From Pleurocapsa sp. PCC 7327 (GTDB lineage Bacteria; Cyanobacteriota; Cyanobacteriia; Cyanobacteriales; Microcystaceae): a DNA stretch of 64,000 bases. Below are positions 19,852-29,104 of the stretch, in pieces. A program made the position numbers and the translations under genes. The stretch lies in assembly GCF_000317025.1 (NCBI RefSeq), contig NC_019689.1, forward strand, positions 3,139,501 through 3,203,500. The letters are read 5' to 3'. How positions within the stretch are numbered: the first letter of the stretch is position 1; the number at the start of each line of letters is the position of its first letter. The notes beneath the pieces were generated by a model. That model ran no database searches. It was not told the DNA's origin and saw nothing but the letters and a program-made list of their open reading frames with translations.

Positions 19852-21024
19852 CTAGCTGATAATAGACTGATAGACTGCAATGGTTTGTTTGGCGATCGCA
19901 CTCCAGCTATAGCGCTCTATGACTAATTTACGAGCGTTGGAACCTCGAAGTTTTCTTTCCTCAACCGATTCTAAAGCCGACCTCAGCGTTTCGGTCAAAG
20001 ATTCAACCTCAGTCGAACAGATCCATCCCGCACCAGCATCCCGCACGTCTTGCCAAATATAAACGCGATCCGAAATCACCACTGGCACTCCCGCCGCCAT
20101 CGCCTCAGCCACTGCCAGACCAAAATTTTCATAGTAAGAAGGCAAAACGAAAATATCCGCATCTTGTAAGAGTGCTAACTTAAAATCTCCTGCAACAAAA
20201 CCTGTAACTGTGCTACAGCTTGACAGTTCGGAAGCTCGTACGCTTTCTCGGATCTGTTTCTCGTAATCTGGATCCTGAGGATTCGACCCCGCCAGTACAA
20301 AATAAAACGGCAATCCTTCTTTTAAAAGCGCTTCCAAAGCTGGAACGAGCAAATCTAAGCCTTTTTTAGGATCGATGCGAGACATGAACAACAGTAGGGG
20401 GAGATCGTCAGGAATGCCAAATTGCTGCCGTGCTTGTCCCAAAGAAGGCAAATTTTCGGGCAGGCTTACTCCTAAAGGAATGACTAAATCTTTTGTTTGA
20501 ATGCCAAAGCGTTCGGAGATTTTACATTCTTCTTGAGTAGTAAAATGAATTCCAGCTGCCCCCGCGATATTGGGTCTTTCCAAGAGCAATCCATAGAGTT
20601 GCTTCAATTGCTTTTTTTTGCGTAAATCTAACGGGTCGAGCGTTCCCAGCGGGCGTAAAATATAGGGCAGATTTTGCGATCGCGCGATCGTTGCTGCTGC
20701 CGTGCAGACGGGAGAAAATAGGGCATGAATGTGCACTAAATCGTAATCGCGCGCGTCCTTAGCTAACCAGCGCAATAAACCGAGGGAAAACTTATAGCGA
20801 CGGAAAGGAGAACAGGGAAAATAAATGATTTGATAGCCGTCTTGAGGGATAGGTTTGCCAATCGGGACATCGAGGGAAGGTTGACCCGCGTCTCCATTCG
20901 CGTTCGTCGTGAGAATGGTAACGTCGATTCCTTCAGCCGCTAGTGCCGCCGAGAGTCCTTGCACCATTTGACTAGGACCGCCATAGACAAGAGAAATAGA
21001 CGGGATAATTTGGAGAATTTTCAT
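19852..21024 (-). CDS. Glycosyltransferase family 4 protein
   Basis: A 390-residue GT-B retaining glycosyltransferase of the GT4 group. The acceptor domain starts MKILQIIPSISLVYGGPSQM with the Gly-rich loop. The donor domain has LLFMSRIDPKKGLDLLV and the E-x7-E block NFGLAVAEAMAAGVPVV near residues 296-312, which bind the sugar nucleotide. Sugar and acceptor are unknown. It is divergent from a sulfotransferase 35 bases away, so a shared promoter region and a joint role in making a sulfated polysaccharide are plausible (inference). No membrane segment. Confidence 0.9.
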   Translation of the reverse strand: MKILQIIPSISLVYGGPSQMVQGLSAALAAEGIDVTILTTNANGDAGQPSLDVPIGKPIPQDGYQIIYFPCSPFRRYKFSLGLLRWLAKDARDYDLVHIHALFSPVCTAAATIARSQNLPYILRPLGTLDPLDLRKKKQLKQLYGLLLERPNIAGAAGIHFTTQEECKISERFGIQTKDLVIPLGVSLPENLPSLGQARQQFGIPDDLPLLLFMSRIDPKKGLDLLVPALEALLKEGLPFYFVLAGSNPQDPDYEKQIRESVRASELSSCSTVTGFVAGDFKLALLQDADIFVLPSYYENFGLAVAEAMAAGVPVVISDRVYIWQDVRDAGAGWICSTEVESLTETLRSALESVEERKLRGSNARKLVIERYSWSAIAKQTIAVYQSIIS

Positions 21025-21059
21025 ATAATTGCGGTTGGGCGATCGAGTATAAAAAGTTG

Positions 21060-21998
21060 ATGGATATGGATAACAATAAGATAAAGGTTCTCTATATTTC
21101 AGGATGGGGACGCAGTGGCAGCACTATATTAGCCAGAATCTTAGGGCAAATTGACGGTTTTTTCCATGGTGGCGAATTGCGAACGATTTGGGTAGATGGA
21201 CTAAAACCGAATGGCTTGTGTGGGTGCGGTGTTTTAGTGCGAGAATGTTCGGTTTGGAAGGCAATTTGCGATCGCGCTTTTGGGGGGATCGATAAAATCG
21301 ACCCTCCAGAAATCACTCGCTTGCAGCGCAGCAGCGAACCTCGCACCCAAGAAGCTTTACTAGCTAGATTTCTTCCCAATGTTCGCTCAAAATTAAAGTC
21401 GCGTTTAGAAAACTATCACGCTATTTTAGATAAACTTTATCGCGCCATTCATGAAGTAACTGGTAGTCGAGTTATCGTTGACGATTCCAACCATCCCGGC
21501 TATGCTTATACGCTGTCAATGATGCCAGGAATCGATCTCTACATCGTTCATTTAATTCGAGACCCTCGCGCCACTGCCTATTCTTGGTCGCAGCGCCAGA
21601 AAAAAGGATTGGGAACTTACACAATTCGCGATAACTCTCTCGGTTGGAATATCCGAAATCTCGTGACTGAATCGCTTTCTAGAACGGTTTCGGGAAAATA
21701 TTTGAGACTTTTTTATGAAGATTTTGCCGCTAAACCTAAGCTAGCAATTCAACAAATCCTAAATCTGCTAGAAGAGCAACCTTCGCAACTGCCATTCGTA
21801 TCGGAAAATGAGGTTCGACTGGGTATTAGTCACAGCGTATTCGGCAATCCCAATCGAACCGACAACGGAACTGTCACGATAAAGCTAGATGATGAGTGGA
21901 AGAAAAAGTTAGATAAATCGGATCGAACAACCGTGACAACTCTAACCTTTCCTTTGCTGCTCAAGTACGGATATTTTGGGGTTATGGGGGATAGGTAA
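21060..21998 (+). CDS. PAPS-dependent sulfotransferase family protein
   Basis: A 312-residue protein from ATG 21060 (a TTG lies one codon upstream). The 5'-phosphosulfate loop is VLYISGWGRSGSTIL at residues 9-23, and the 3'-phosphate-binding strand and helix are HLIRDPRATAYSW near 165-177. A Cys-rich insert (NGLCGCGVLVRECSVW) follows the first motif, a feature often seen in this bacterial group. It transfers sulfate from PAPS to a carbohydrate or other hydroxyl acceptor. Its divergent neighbour is a GT4 glycosyltransferase, consistent with modification of exported polysaccharide. Confidence 0.88.
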   Translation: MDMDNNKIKVLYISGWGRSGSTILARILGQIDGFFHGGELRTIWVDGLKPNGLCGCGVLVRECSVWKAICDRAFGGIDKIDPPEITRLQRSSEPRTQEALLARFLPNVRSKLKSRLENYHAILDKLYRAIHEVTGSRVIVDDSNHPGYAYTLSMMPGIDLYIVHLIRDPRATAYSWSQRQKKGLGTYTIRDNSLGWNIRNLVTESLSRTVSGKYLRLFYEDFAAKPKLAIQQILNLLEEQPSQLPFVSENEVRLGISHSVFGNPNRTDNGTVTIKLDDEWKKKLDKSDRTTVTTLTFPLLLKYGYFGVMGDR

Positions 21999-22395
21999 TT
22001 AGCCGAGATTTTCCACAATTAAATAGGTAATATCATTTTTCAAAAGTAATGGCAGAGGTAGTGCGAGCATCTTGCTCGCTCTTCGGGGTATGTCCTACGG
22101 GCTTTTCGGGGTATGTCCTACGGACTGAGAGCCTCCGGATCCGCTACACTTTCCGCACTACGTGTATTTAATTGTGCCTACCTACTTATCAATCGCGATC
22201 GCAAGTTCGTCTAATTTTTTGTTGCCAGTAGAGGCATAGCAATGCTACGATTCCACGAACTCAATGCGTTACAAGCATTTTTGAATTTGACCGTATCTTT
22301 TACTGCTTGCATTAACATCTATCATTGGGTATAGAAAAATATATACTTTTGTAAAGATATAAAGATTAATTTTTAATGAAGCGAGGAAAAAAGAA
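21999..22395. repeat. Intergenic region with a short tandem repeat
   Basis: A 397-base gap without a credible gene. It contains a direct repeat of TCGGGGTATGTCCTACGG, at about 22084 and 22108, next to the hairpin GAGCATCTTGCTC, a composition typical of dispersed cyanobacterial repeats. The promoter of glgA must be in the AT-rich last 100 bases. Confidence 0.5.
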
Positions 22396-23871
22396 GTGTA
22401 TATCGTACATATAGCCTCTGAGTGCGCCCCGGTCATCAAAGCTGGAGGTTTAGGAGACGTTGTTTACGGACTCAGCAGGGAATTAGAAATTCGGGGTCAC
22501 TGTGTCGAGATTATTCTCCCCATGTACGATTGCATGAGGTACGACCAGATTTGGGGACTCCACGAAGCCTACCGGGATCTGTGGGTGCCTTGGTATGGGG
22601 GCGCTATTCACTGTACCGTATTCTGTGGCTGGGTACACGGACGGCTCTGTTTCTTTATTCAACCTCACTCTGGGGATAATTTCTTCAACCGAGGTCACTA
22701 CTATGGTGCTTTGGACGATCATATGCGCTTTGCCTTCTTTAGCAAAGCTGCTCTAGAGTTTCTGTTAGTCAGCAACAAGCGTCCCGATATCATCCATTGC
22801 CATGACTGGCAAACGGGTTTAGTCCCAGTCATGCTCTTCGAGATCTATAAATGGCATGGGATGTGGAACCAACGAGTTTGCTATACCATCCATAATTTCA
22901 AGCACCAAGGTATCGCAGGTGCAGACGTTCTTTGGGCAACGGGGCTGAACAACGAACCCTATTATTTTAGTTACGATCGCTTGCGGGATAACTTTAACGA
23001 TACCGCAATTAACTTCATGAAAGGCGGCATCGTCTACTCCAATTTTGTCAACACCGTTTCGCCCCACCACGCCTGGGAAGCCCGCTACAGCGAGGTTGGC
23101 TGCGGTCTGGATCATACCTTAGAAATCCACCATCATAAATTCGGCGGCATTCTCAACGGCATCGATTATAACATCTGGAATCCGGAACTAGACAACTATA
23201 TTCCCTACCACTACAGCATAGATAACTTCGAGGAAAAAGCCAAGAACAAAAAAGCCCTCCGAGAAAGGCTGTTGTTGCGCGATGCCAATAAGCCGTTAGT
23301 TTGTTACATCGGTCGGCTCGACGATCAAAAAGGCGTTCATCTCGTCCATCATTCAATCTACTACTCGCTCAACAGAGGAGCGCAGTTTGTCCTCTTGGGT
23401 TCGCCTACAGAATCGGCAATTGGCTCTTGGTTCTGGCACGAAAAATGCCACCTTAACGACAACCCAGACTGTCATTTAGAACTCGGTTTTAACGAAGAAC
23501 TCGCCCACTTAATCTATGCGGGGGCAGATATTATCGTCGTCCCTAGCAACTACGAACCCTGCGGACTGACGCAGATGATTGGCTTGAGGTACGGCACCGT
23601 ACCGATTGTCCGGGGAGTTGGCGGTTTGCTGAATACGGTGTTTGATTATGACTATGATGAATTGCACTTGCCAGAGGAACGCAACGGTTATGTATTCTTC
23701 CAACCGGACAATCATGCTCTGGAGTCGGCTTTGGGACGGGCACTTGAGCTATGGTATACCTCTCCCAAAGAATTCCGCCAACTTGCCATGCAGGGAATGG
23801 AGTATGACTACTCCTGGAATCATCCCGGCGAGAAATATTTAGGGGTTTACGAGCATATCCGACATAAGTGA
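22396..23871 (+). CDS. glgA: Glycogen synthase (ADP-glucose type, GlgA2-like)
   Basis: Elongates alpha-1,4-glucan chains from ADP-glucose, the main carbon store of cyanobacteria. The protein is 491 residues, GT5 family. The N terminus YIVHIASECAPVIKAGGLGD carries the KxGGL ADP-glucose motif at residues 15-19; the C-terminal domain has CYIGRLDDQKGVHLV and NYEPCGLTQMIGLRYGTVP. GTG 22396 is preceded by AGGAAAA. The wording is closest to the second cyanobacterial isoform (GlgA2) as remembered. It stands alone and ends before a strong hairpin. Confidence 0.95.
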   Translation: MYIVHIASECAPVIKAGGLGDVVYGLSRELEIRGHCVEIILPMYDCMRYDQIWGLHEAYRDLWVPWYGGAIHCTVFCGWVHGRLCFFIQPHSGDNFFNRGHYYGALDDHMRFAFFSKAALEFLLVSNKRPDIIHCHDWQTGLVPVMLFEIYKWHGMWNQRVCYTIHNFKHQGIAGADVLWATGLNNEPYYFSYDRLRDNFNDTAINFMKGGIVYSNFVNTVSPHHAWEARYSEVGCGLDHTLEIHHHKFGGILNGIDYNIWNPELDNYIPYHYSIDNFEEKAKNKKALRERLLLRDANKPLVCYIGRLDDQKGVHLVHHSIYYSLNRGAQFVLLGSPTESAIGSWFWHEKCHLNDNPDCHLELGFNEELAHLIYAGADIIVVPSNYEPCGLTQMIGLRYGTVPIVRGVGGLLNTVFDYDYDELHLPEERNGYVFFQPDNHALESALGRALELWYTSPKEFRQLAMQGMEYDYSWNHPGEKYLGVYEHIRHK

Positions 23872-23886
23872 TGGCCTGCTATTGTT

Positions 23887-23916
23887 GATAAGGGCGCATG
23901 GCAATGCGTCCTTATC
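23887..23916. terminator. Strong hairpin between glgA and the HTH gene
   Basis: A 13-bp stem GATAAGGGCGCAT / ATGCGTCCTTATC with one G-T pair and loop GGCA (23887-23899 and 23904-23916). It lies 15 bases after the glgA stop and ahead of the end of the convergent gene. There is no adjacent T run, so factor-independent termination is uncertain. Confidence 0.5.
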
Positions 23917-23977
23917 TGCCCAACTCTCAAAAAGGCCTACAAGCCTAGCTGTTTTTATCTCGCAATCCCCTATCCTC

Positions 23978-24820
23978 TTAGGAAGAGGACAAAGAATAAA
24001 TTTGTCCGTCCATCAAAAGACGGGTAATTCCTTTTGCTTGCAGATAGGCGCTAGTTTTATGAAGCATGTGACCGTCGGGAACTTTAATAACTCGTTGAGA
24101 GCGATTAGAAAAACGTCTTGCCACTCGATGATTATCAAAAACGGGAAGCGTTTTTTGCTGAAATTCTTCAGCTGGAATTTTACCGAGGTCGGCAAAATCT
24201 TTTAAGGGTCGAGTAATTAACTCAGCAGCGCGATCGATCACCAAATAACAAGTTTTTGGGAACGCAGCTGCTGATAAAGGTAACACTTGAATCTTAACTT
24301 TAGGCGAAATGGATGGGGTATAAGCTGTCTCTACTTCTTCCTCTTCCCAATCTTCGTAGTCTTCCTCTTCTAACTCGTCTTCATCTTCATCGAGACCAAC
24401 TAAATCTTCTCCAATAATTTCTCCTAAAGCAACTACCTCGCCAACAGGGGCAACGGTTTCACTGTTAAAGAATTCTTCGGCTTTTGGAGTCGAAATCGTC
24501 CACTCTTGCAAAGGAGCCGCTTTATCTTCAGGGGGGAAGCTTTCCGCAACCTCTGAGCGCGGAGGAGTGGTTTTGACGGGTTCGACTGCTTTTTCTTCGC
24601 TAGCAGCGAGAGGGATTGGCTTTCCGGGCGTTCTTGCCAAGCGTTTTTGCTGGATCAGATCTTCGTATTCTGCCTCAGATAAATGACTTTTGAGGAAGCG
24701 ACTGATCGTCGAGCTGCTCACCCCATAGCGATCGGCTAAGGTAGAGGTAGTCTCCTCCGTTTGCCGATAAAGCTTAAGAATTTCTTGTTTATCCTCGTCA
24801 GTCAATTTTCTGGGACTCAT
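23978..24820 (-). CDS. Helix-turn-helix domain protein with acidic linker
   Basis: A 280-residue conserved cyanobacterial-type protein. Residues 1-50 (KLTDEDKQEILKLYRQTEET, then STLADRYGVSSSTISRFLKS) form a transposase-like/homeodomain-like helix-turn-helix. The middle is long and disordered, with a run of Glu and Asp (about 140-165). The C-terminal domain (about 180-280) ends in GHMLHKTSAYLQAKGITRLLMDGQ, which I do not recognise. Probably a DNA-binding regulator or nucleoid-associated protein, not an active transposase, since no nuclease domain follows. ATG 24820 is the natural start. Divergent from carA with about 190 bases between. Confidence 0.75.
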   Translation of the reverse strand: MSPRKLTDEDKQEILKLYRQTEETTSTLADRYGVSSSTISRFLKSHLSEAEYEDLIQQKRLARTPGKPIPLAASEEKAVEPVKTTPPRSEVAESFPPEDKAAPLQEWTISTPKAEEFFNSETVAPVGEVVALGEIIGEDLVGLDEDEDELEEEDYEDWEEEEVETAYTPSISPKVKIQVLPLSAAAFPKTCYLVIDRAAELITRPLKDFADLGKIPAEEFQQKTLPVFDNHRVARRFSNRSQRVIKVPDGHMLHKTSAYLQAKGITRLLMDGQIYSLSSS

Positions 24821-25010
24821 ACGGTTTATTCGCCCTTTTAGGGATTGAGACTCTGCCTCTTTGAGCTAGTTGCGATCTGCTATGATTATTGCGATCGCAA
24901 AAAGTTTGTCAATCGGGCAAACTTTATCGATAGATTAAATTGGCCATCTATTCTAGTCTATCGCTCGCCGCCCAAAAATATAATGATAGCTTATTAGCAA
25001 ATTAATCTGA

Positions 25011-26174
25011 ATGTCTATGCCAATTGCAGAGGCTAAGCCAGCCCTATTAGTTCTTGCCGACGGAACTTCCTATCGAGGATGGTCGTTCGGCGCTACGGGA
25101 ACGGCAGTCGGAGAAGTGGTATTTAACACCGGAATGACTGGCTATCAGGAAGTGTTAACCGATCCCAGCTACTGCGGTCAACTCGTTACCTTTACCTACC
25201 CGGAGTTAGGTAACGTAGGAGTCAACCCGGAAGACGAAGAATCCAATCGCCCCCATGTCAAAGCCGTCATCGCTCGCAACATCACCTATCGCCCCAGTAA
25301 CTGGCGGGCAACTAAATCCTTACCAGACTATCTCGTCGAATATGATATCCCTGGGATCTACGGCGTGGATACCCGTGCCATAACGCGCAAGATTCGCTCT
25401 GTCGGCGCGATGAATGGCAGCGTTTCCTCTGAAATTCTCGACCCTCAAACGTTATTGCGCCAGGTGCAGGCGGCGCCGAGTATGGCGGGATTGAATTTGG
25501 TTAAAGAAGTTACCACTCGAGAAGTCTACGAATGGACTAACCCAACCGCTCCCTATTGGGAGTTTCGTCCCCTTAATGGCGATGGAGACAGAGAAACCCT
25601 GACGGTCGTCGCGATAGATTTCGGCATCAAACGAAATATTCTGCGCCGTTTGGCCAGTTATGGCTGTCGCGTCATCGTCGTTCCCGCCGATACAACCGTA
25701 GAAGCAATCCTCAAATACCATCCCGATGGCATTTTCCTCTCCAACGGTCCCGGAGATCCGGCAGCAAATGCCGAGGGAATTGAAACGACCAGAGCGCTTC
25801 TAGAATTAGGTATGCCTACCTTTGGCATTTGTATGGGACACCAAATTTTGGGGTTATCTCTAGGGGCAAAAACCTTTAAGCTGAAGTTTGGACATCGGGG
25901 ATTGAATCAACCGGCGGGTTTGTGCCAACAGGTAGAAATTACTAGCCAAAATCATGGGTTTGCGGTTAGTGCTGATACCTTAAATCCAGAGGTAGAAATT
26001 ACCCACTTGAATTTAAACGATCGCACGGTAGCGGGATTGCGCCATAAATCGTTACCTTTCTTTTCGGTGCAGTATCATCCAGAAGCCAGTCCCGGTCCCC
26101 ACGACGCTGACTATTTATTCGAGCAGTTTGTAAAATTAATGAAAGAGAAACGCGCTAGGAGCGGCGATCGGTAG
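25011..26174 (+). CDS. carA: Carbamoyl-phosphate synthase small (glutaminase) subunit
   Basis: Hydrolyses glutamine and channels ammonia to CarB for carbamoyl phosphate, feeding arginine and pyrimidine synthesis. The protein is 387 residues, normal length. The N-terminal domain has the typical [16 protein letters not shown] block. The class I amidotransferase domain has the nucleophile Cys in [18 protein letters not shown] and the catalytic His-Glu in [13 protein letters not shown]. Start ATG 25011. carB is not in the window, which is usual in cyanobacteria where the two are unlinked. Confidence 0.95.
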   Translation: MSMPIAEAKPALLVLADGTSYRGWSFGATGTAVGEVVFNTGMTGYQEVLTDPSYCGQLVTFTYPELGNVGVNPEDEESNRPHVKAVIARNITYRPSNWRATKSLPDYLVEYDIPGIYGVDTRAITRKIRSVGAMNGSVSSEILDPQTLLRQVQAAPSMAGLNLVKEVTTREVYEWTNPTAPYWEFRPLNGDGDRETLTVVAIDFGIKRNILRRLASYGCRVIVVPADTTVEAILKYHPDGIFLSNGPGDPAANAEGIETTRALLELGMPTFGICMGHQILGLSLGAKTFKLKFGHRGLNQPAGLCQQVEITSQNHGFAVSADTLNPEVEITHLNLNDRTVAGLRHKSLPFFSVQYHPEASPGPHDADYLFEQFVKLMKEKRARSGDR

Positions 26175-26357
26175 AGACGCGAGCGGCAGGCAGTAATCTC
26201 TCTATCGAGAGAGGTCGTGCGGGATTAATGACTGATTAGCGATTTTTACCGCGCCGTCCCCGCTAAATTCAAAATTTAGAATTGATAACTGAGAATTCAG
26301 ACTGCGCTATACTATAGCATTGACCTGTTAACCCTATGATTACTAAGGAGGGAAGCT

Positions 26358-26723
26358 ATTCCTGAGCAACTAAACTTGACCGTCAGTTTGAGAGGAACTC
26401 GTGAAGTCAAGGACAACTACCAAATCTTTCGTCTGACTGGTTTGTTAGATGCTTTTTCCGAACCGACTTTTCGGAAAGTCCTCAGCACTTATATCGATGA
26501 AGGTCCCAAGAATGTTATCTTAGTCCTCTCGCAAATCGACTTCATCGACAGTTCTGGTTTGGGCGCTCTCGTTCAGCTCGTCAAGCAAGCAAAAACGGGA
26601 GGAGGCAGCCTGCAAATCGTTACCAATCCCCGCGTTACCCAGACGGTGAAACTCGTTCGTCTCGAAAATTTTCTCTCTCTTCAACCTTCGGTAGAGGCAG
26701 CGATCGCTAATGTCACAAAATAG
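26358..26723 (+). CDS. STAS-domain anti-sigma factor antagonist, apparent ATT start
   Basis: A small STAS protein of the SpoIIAA type, a cytosolic partner-switching regulator. The phosphorylatable Ser is in DFIDSSGLGALVQLVK. No ATG or GTG starts the frame. TTG at 26376 has no ribosome site, whereas a near-perfect AAGGAGG at 26345-26351 lies six bases before an in-frame ATT at 26358, giving the extra residues (M)PEQLN. ATT is therefore the likely initiator; a conventional call would be 26376-26723. A matching kinase or phosphatase is not adjacent. Family is certain, start inferred. Confidence 0.82.
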   Translation: MPEQLNLTVSLRGTREVKDNYQIFRLTGLLDAFSEPTFRKVLSTYIDEGPKNVILVLSQIDFIDSSGLGALVQLVKQAKTGGGSLQIVTNPRVTQTVKLVRLENFLSLQPSVEAAIANVTK

Positions 26724-26825
26724 CTACCCTAGAAAAAGAAGGAGTCGCGACGATCGGCAATCTCCTAATGTCCTCGCGGGCAGGAAGTTGAAGAGTCATG
26801 AAAAAAATCGAGGTCAACGATAGGG

Positions 26826-27284
26826 GTGGACGTACAGCAGTCAAAGTGGAATCCAGCTAATCTCGTGTTCGTCCCTGGGGCAGATGTTGGCTGTGAAATT
26901 GCCTGTACCGATGTCGATCGCGCGTATCTAATCGGTCAATTGTCGCCAGCATCGCTAGCTTACATTGGGGATGCAGTCTACGAATTGTACGTGCGAACTC
27001 GCTATCTGCTGCCTCCAAAACGGTTATCCGATTACCACGATCGTGTGGTTGCTCAAGTTCGAGCAGAAAGCCAAGCAGCTTGTTTGCGCGTGCTAGAATC
27101 TTATCTCACTGACGAGGAACGGGAAATATTAAGGCGCGGGCGTAATGCTGCGACGGGAAAACCTCGCCGTTTATCGCCCGAACTCCATCAACAAGCAACG
27201 AGTTTAGAAACTTTGATTGGATATCTTTATCTTCAGAATCCCCAACGTTTAAATGAATTATTAGAACACCTTAATTTAGAGTAG
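26826..27284 (+). CDS. mrnC: Mini-ribonuclease III
   Basis: A dimeric RNase III catalytic domain without a dsRNA-binding domain, involved in 23S rRNA maturation. In this 152-residue protein the block [19 protein letters not shown] contains the acidic catalytic residues, followed by [11 protein letters not shown] and [13 protein letters not shown], which are family features. The start is GTG 26826; a GAGG lies 14 bases upstream, not ideal. The gene is followed by the rRNA methyltransferase gene rlmB 37 bases later, a conserved pairing that supports a common ribosome-biogenesis operon. Confidence 0.9.
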   Translation: MDVQQSKWNPANLVFVPGADVGCEIACTDVDRAYLIGQLSPASLAYIGDAVYELYVRTRYLLPPKRLSDYHDRVVAQVRAESQAACLRVLESYLTDEEREILRRGRNAATGKPRRLSPELHQQATSLETLIGYLYLQNPQRLNELLEHLNLE

Positions 27285-27321
27285 ATTTCTCAAAAAAAAT
27301 TATTATTTCTTAACAAAAAAA

Positions 27322-28260
27322 ATGGCTCAAAAGAAACGCCAATCGCGGGAGACTGACCCAAAAAAACGTCGAATCATTCCCGCTAAAGGTCGCACGGACA
27401 ATTTTCCAGCCAGTCGCAAGCACCTGCCAACCCCTCAAGTCGTCGAAGAAGAGGCTAGCGATCTCGTCTACGGTCGCCATCCCGTCATAGCAGCTTTAGA
27501 GAGCGATCGCCAGCTCAATCGTATTTGGATTGTTCCCAAATTGCGTTATGATTCTCGTTTTCTCTCGCTTCTTCAAGATGCCAAAGCCAAGGGAACCGTT
27601 ATTGATGAAGTTGACTCTTACCGCCTCGATCGAATTACCCATGGAGCCAATCATCAGGGCATAGCGGCTCAAATCGCTCCCCATGCCTATATCGAACTAG
27701 CCGATTTAATCGAACGAGCCAAAGCCACTACTCCAGAATCCGTCATCGTTATTGCCGACGGAATTACCGATCCCCACAACTTGGGAGCAATTATTCGCAC
27801 GGCAGAAGCCTTCGGAGCGCAGGGACTCATCATTCCCCAACGACGAGCGGCGGGGATCACTTCTACAGTCATGAAAGTAGCGGCTGGTGCTCTGGAACAC
27901 TTCCCCGTCGCCAGAGTGGTTAATCTGACTCGTGCCCTGGAAGAGTTAAAACAGTCAGGGTTTTGGATCTATGGCACTGCGGCGGGATCTGGTAAACCAC
28001 TGCACAGTATTAAATGGCACGGGGCTATAGGATTAGTTATCGGATCGGAAGGAGAAGGATTGAGTTTGCTGACGCAACGCTCCTGCGACGAGCTAGTCAC
28101 GATTCCTTTAGCGGGGAAAACGCCTAGTTTGAATGCTTCTGTATCAGCCGCGATCGCTCTTTACGAGATTTATCGCCAGCGCTGGTCAGATAAAGTTTAT
28201 TTATCAAAGCCCGAATCTGTTTCTTCAGATACTTCCCAAAATAGAGACGAGGAAGTATAA
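27322..28260 (+). CDS. rlmB: 23S rRNA 2'-O-methyltransferase, TrmH/SPOUT family
   Basis: A SAM-dependent SPOUT methyltransferase that methylates a ribose in 23S rRNA (G2251 in E. coli numbering) or a related site. A basic, disordered N-terminal extension (about 40 residues, [15 protein letters not shown]) precedes the substrate-binding domain starting [13 protein letters not shown]. The SPOUT motifs are [31 protein letters not shown] and [19 protein letters not shown], the last forming the SAM-binding knot. It follows mrnC. The exact target nucleotide cannot be fixed by sequence alone. Confidence 0.9.
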   Translation: MAQKKRQSRETDPKKRRIIPAKGRTDNFPASRKHLPTPQVVEEEASDLVYGRHPVIAALESDRQLNRIWIVPKLRYDSRFLSLLQDAKAKGTVIDEVDSYRLDRITHGANHQGIAAQIAPHAYIELADLIERAKATTPESVIVIADGITDPHNLGAIIRTAEAFGAQGLIIPQRRAAGITSTVMKVAAGALEHFPVARVVNLTRALEELKQSGFWIYGTAAGSGKPLHSIKWHGAIGLVIGSEGEGLSLLTQRSCDELVTIPLAGKTPSLNASVSAAIALYEIYRQRWSDKVYLSKPESVSSDTSQNRDEEV

Positions 28261-28357
28261 CAAATAAAGACACTCGATAACAAAATATAAAGATTTGTTA
28301 AAAAATAAGATATAAAGGTAACAAAAAAATTTGAACAAAGCCAAACTGGGAAAGGTA

Positions 28358-28642
28358 ATGAAAGAACTTTTGCTTTGGATACTAAATCTTTTGGGGTTAG
28401 CCTACTGGATAGAAATCGTCACCGATTACCCCAAATGTACCTACTATTTCGGTCCCTTTATGAGTTACGAAGAGGCTCGCATGGCTCAAGGGGGATATAT
28501 CGAAGACTTGCAACAAGAAAGAGCGCAGGGAATAGCAGTCATTATCAAGCGAACCAAGCCAGTCACTCTGACAATTTTTGATGAACAAGAAGACATGAAG
28601 CTGTCAAAGAGAGTGATGAGCTTTGGTAGCTCGGTTTCTTAA
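28358..28642 (+). CDS. DUF1816 domain-containing protein
   Basis: A 94-residue cyanobacterial protein. ATG 28358 follows GGGAAAGGTA and was preferred to TTG 28331. A hydrophobic N terminus (LLLWILNLLGLAYWIEI) leads to the DUF1816 core CTYYFGPFMSYEEARMAQGG, with conserved aromatic and Gly residues, then LTIFDEQ near the C terminus. The function of DUF1816 is not established; its restriction to cyanobacteria is established as I recall. It lies downstream of rlmB by about 100 bases. Confidence 0.8.
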   Translation: MKELLLWILNLLGLAYWIEIVTDYPKCTYYFGPFMSYEEARMAQGGYIEDLQQERAQGIAVIIKRTKPVTLTIFDEQEDMKLSKRVMSFGSSVS

Positions 28643-28710
28643 ATCTGTTTGAGTTAATAAGCTAGCCCCATAGTTCAACTCCGAATGGATGTCGAAACAA
28701 GTAGCTCTCA

Positions 28711-29101
28711 TTAAAACGAGATCGGGAGGAGACGAATCGTACCGCCCTAGTTTTCGTCATCCACGCCAACAAAAATTTCGCCTTTACTGCCTTTACTATT
28801 GTTACGTTCGCGAATTGCAAGAACCTTCTACCTTGAAGCCATCAATACTTGCTAAACGCTTTGGCGTATCCGACAAAACTATCTGGGGCTTGCCGTTTTC
28901 GTTTTCTGCGATCGCGCCGATTTGCCAAATAATACTGCTAAAAAGTCCTTGATTACCGGGATCGGAAGTTGATGCGATCTAAAGTCGGTTCTCGCGATCG
29001 CTCTCCATAGCACTAATTAGACGAACTTCAGAATTAGTTGGAGTAGGATTAGTAAAGGTCACTTTCTCAATCGAACCAATCTTTTTAATGCTTCTTTTCA
29101 T
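28711..29101 (-). pseudogene. Degraded secreted or beta-propeller-like protein fragment
   Basis: On the minus strand a coherent protein can be read through two stop codons and one frameshift: from ATG 29101 EKVTFTNPTPTNSEVRLIS, a TAG, then GNQGLFSSIIWQIGAIAEN and DTPKRLASIDGFKVEG, a frame change to LAIRERNNSKGSKGEIFVG and VDDEN, a TAG, then GGTIRLLP. The ending, with IDGFKVEGLAI followed by EIFVGVDDEN-GGTIRLL, resembles the last blades of DUF3616 or phytase-like esterase propellers, but that is a weak recollection. The intact parts are too protein-like to be chance. A plus-strand frame across it (28689-28952) is its shadow. Confidence 0.5.
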
Positions 29102-29104
29102 TAG

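Noticed and set aside
23978-24820. Transposase
   Set aside because: Only the HTH resembles transposases; the rest has no catalytic domain, and there are no inverted repeats around the gene.
26797-26859. 20-codon frame overlapping the mrnC start
   Set aside because: MKKIEVND... overlaps mrnC in another frame; no evidence of translation beyond an ATG.
28689-28952. Plus-strand frame of 87 residues with a weak HTH look
   Set aside because: It is the antisense shadow of a clearly protein-like pseudogene on the minus strand and has no ribosome site.
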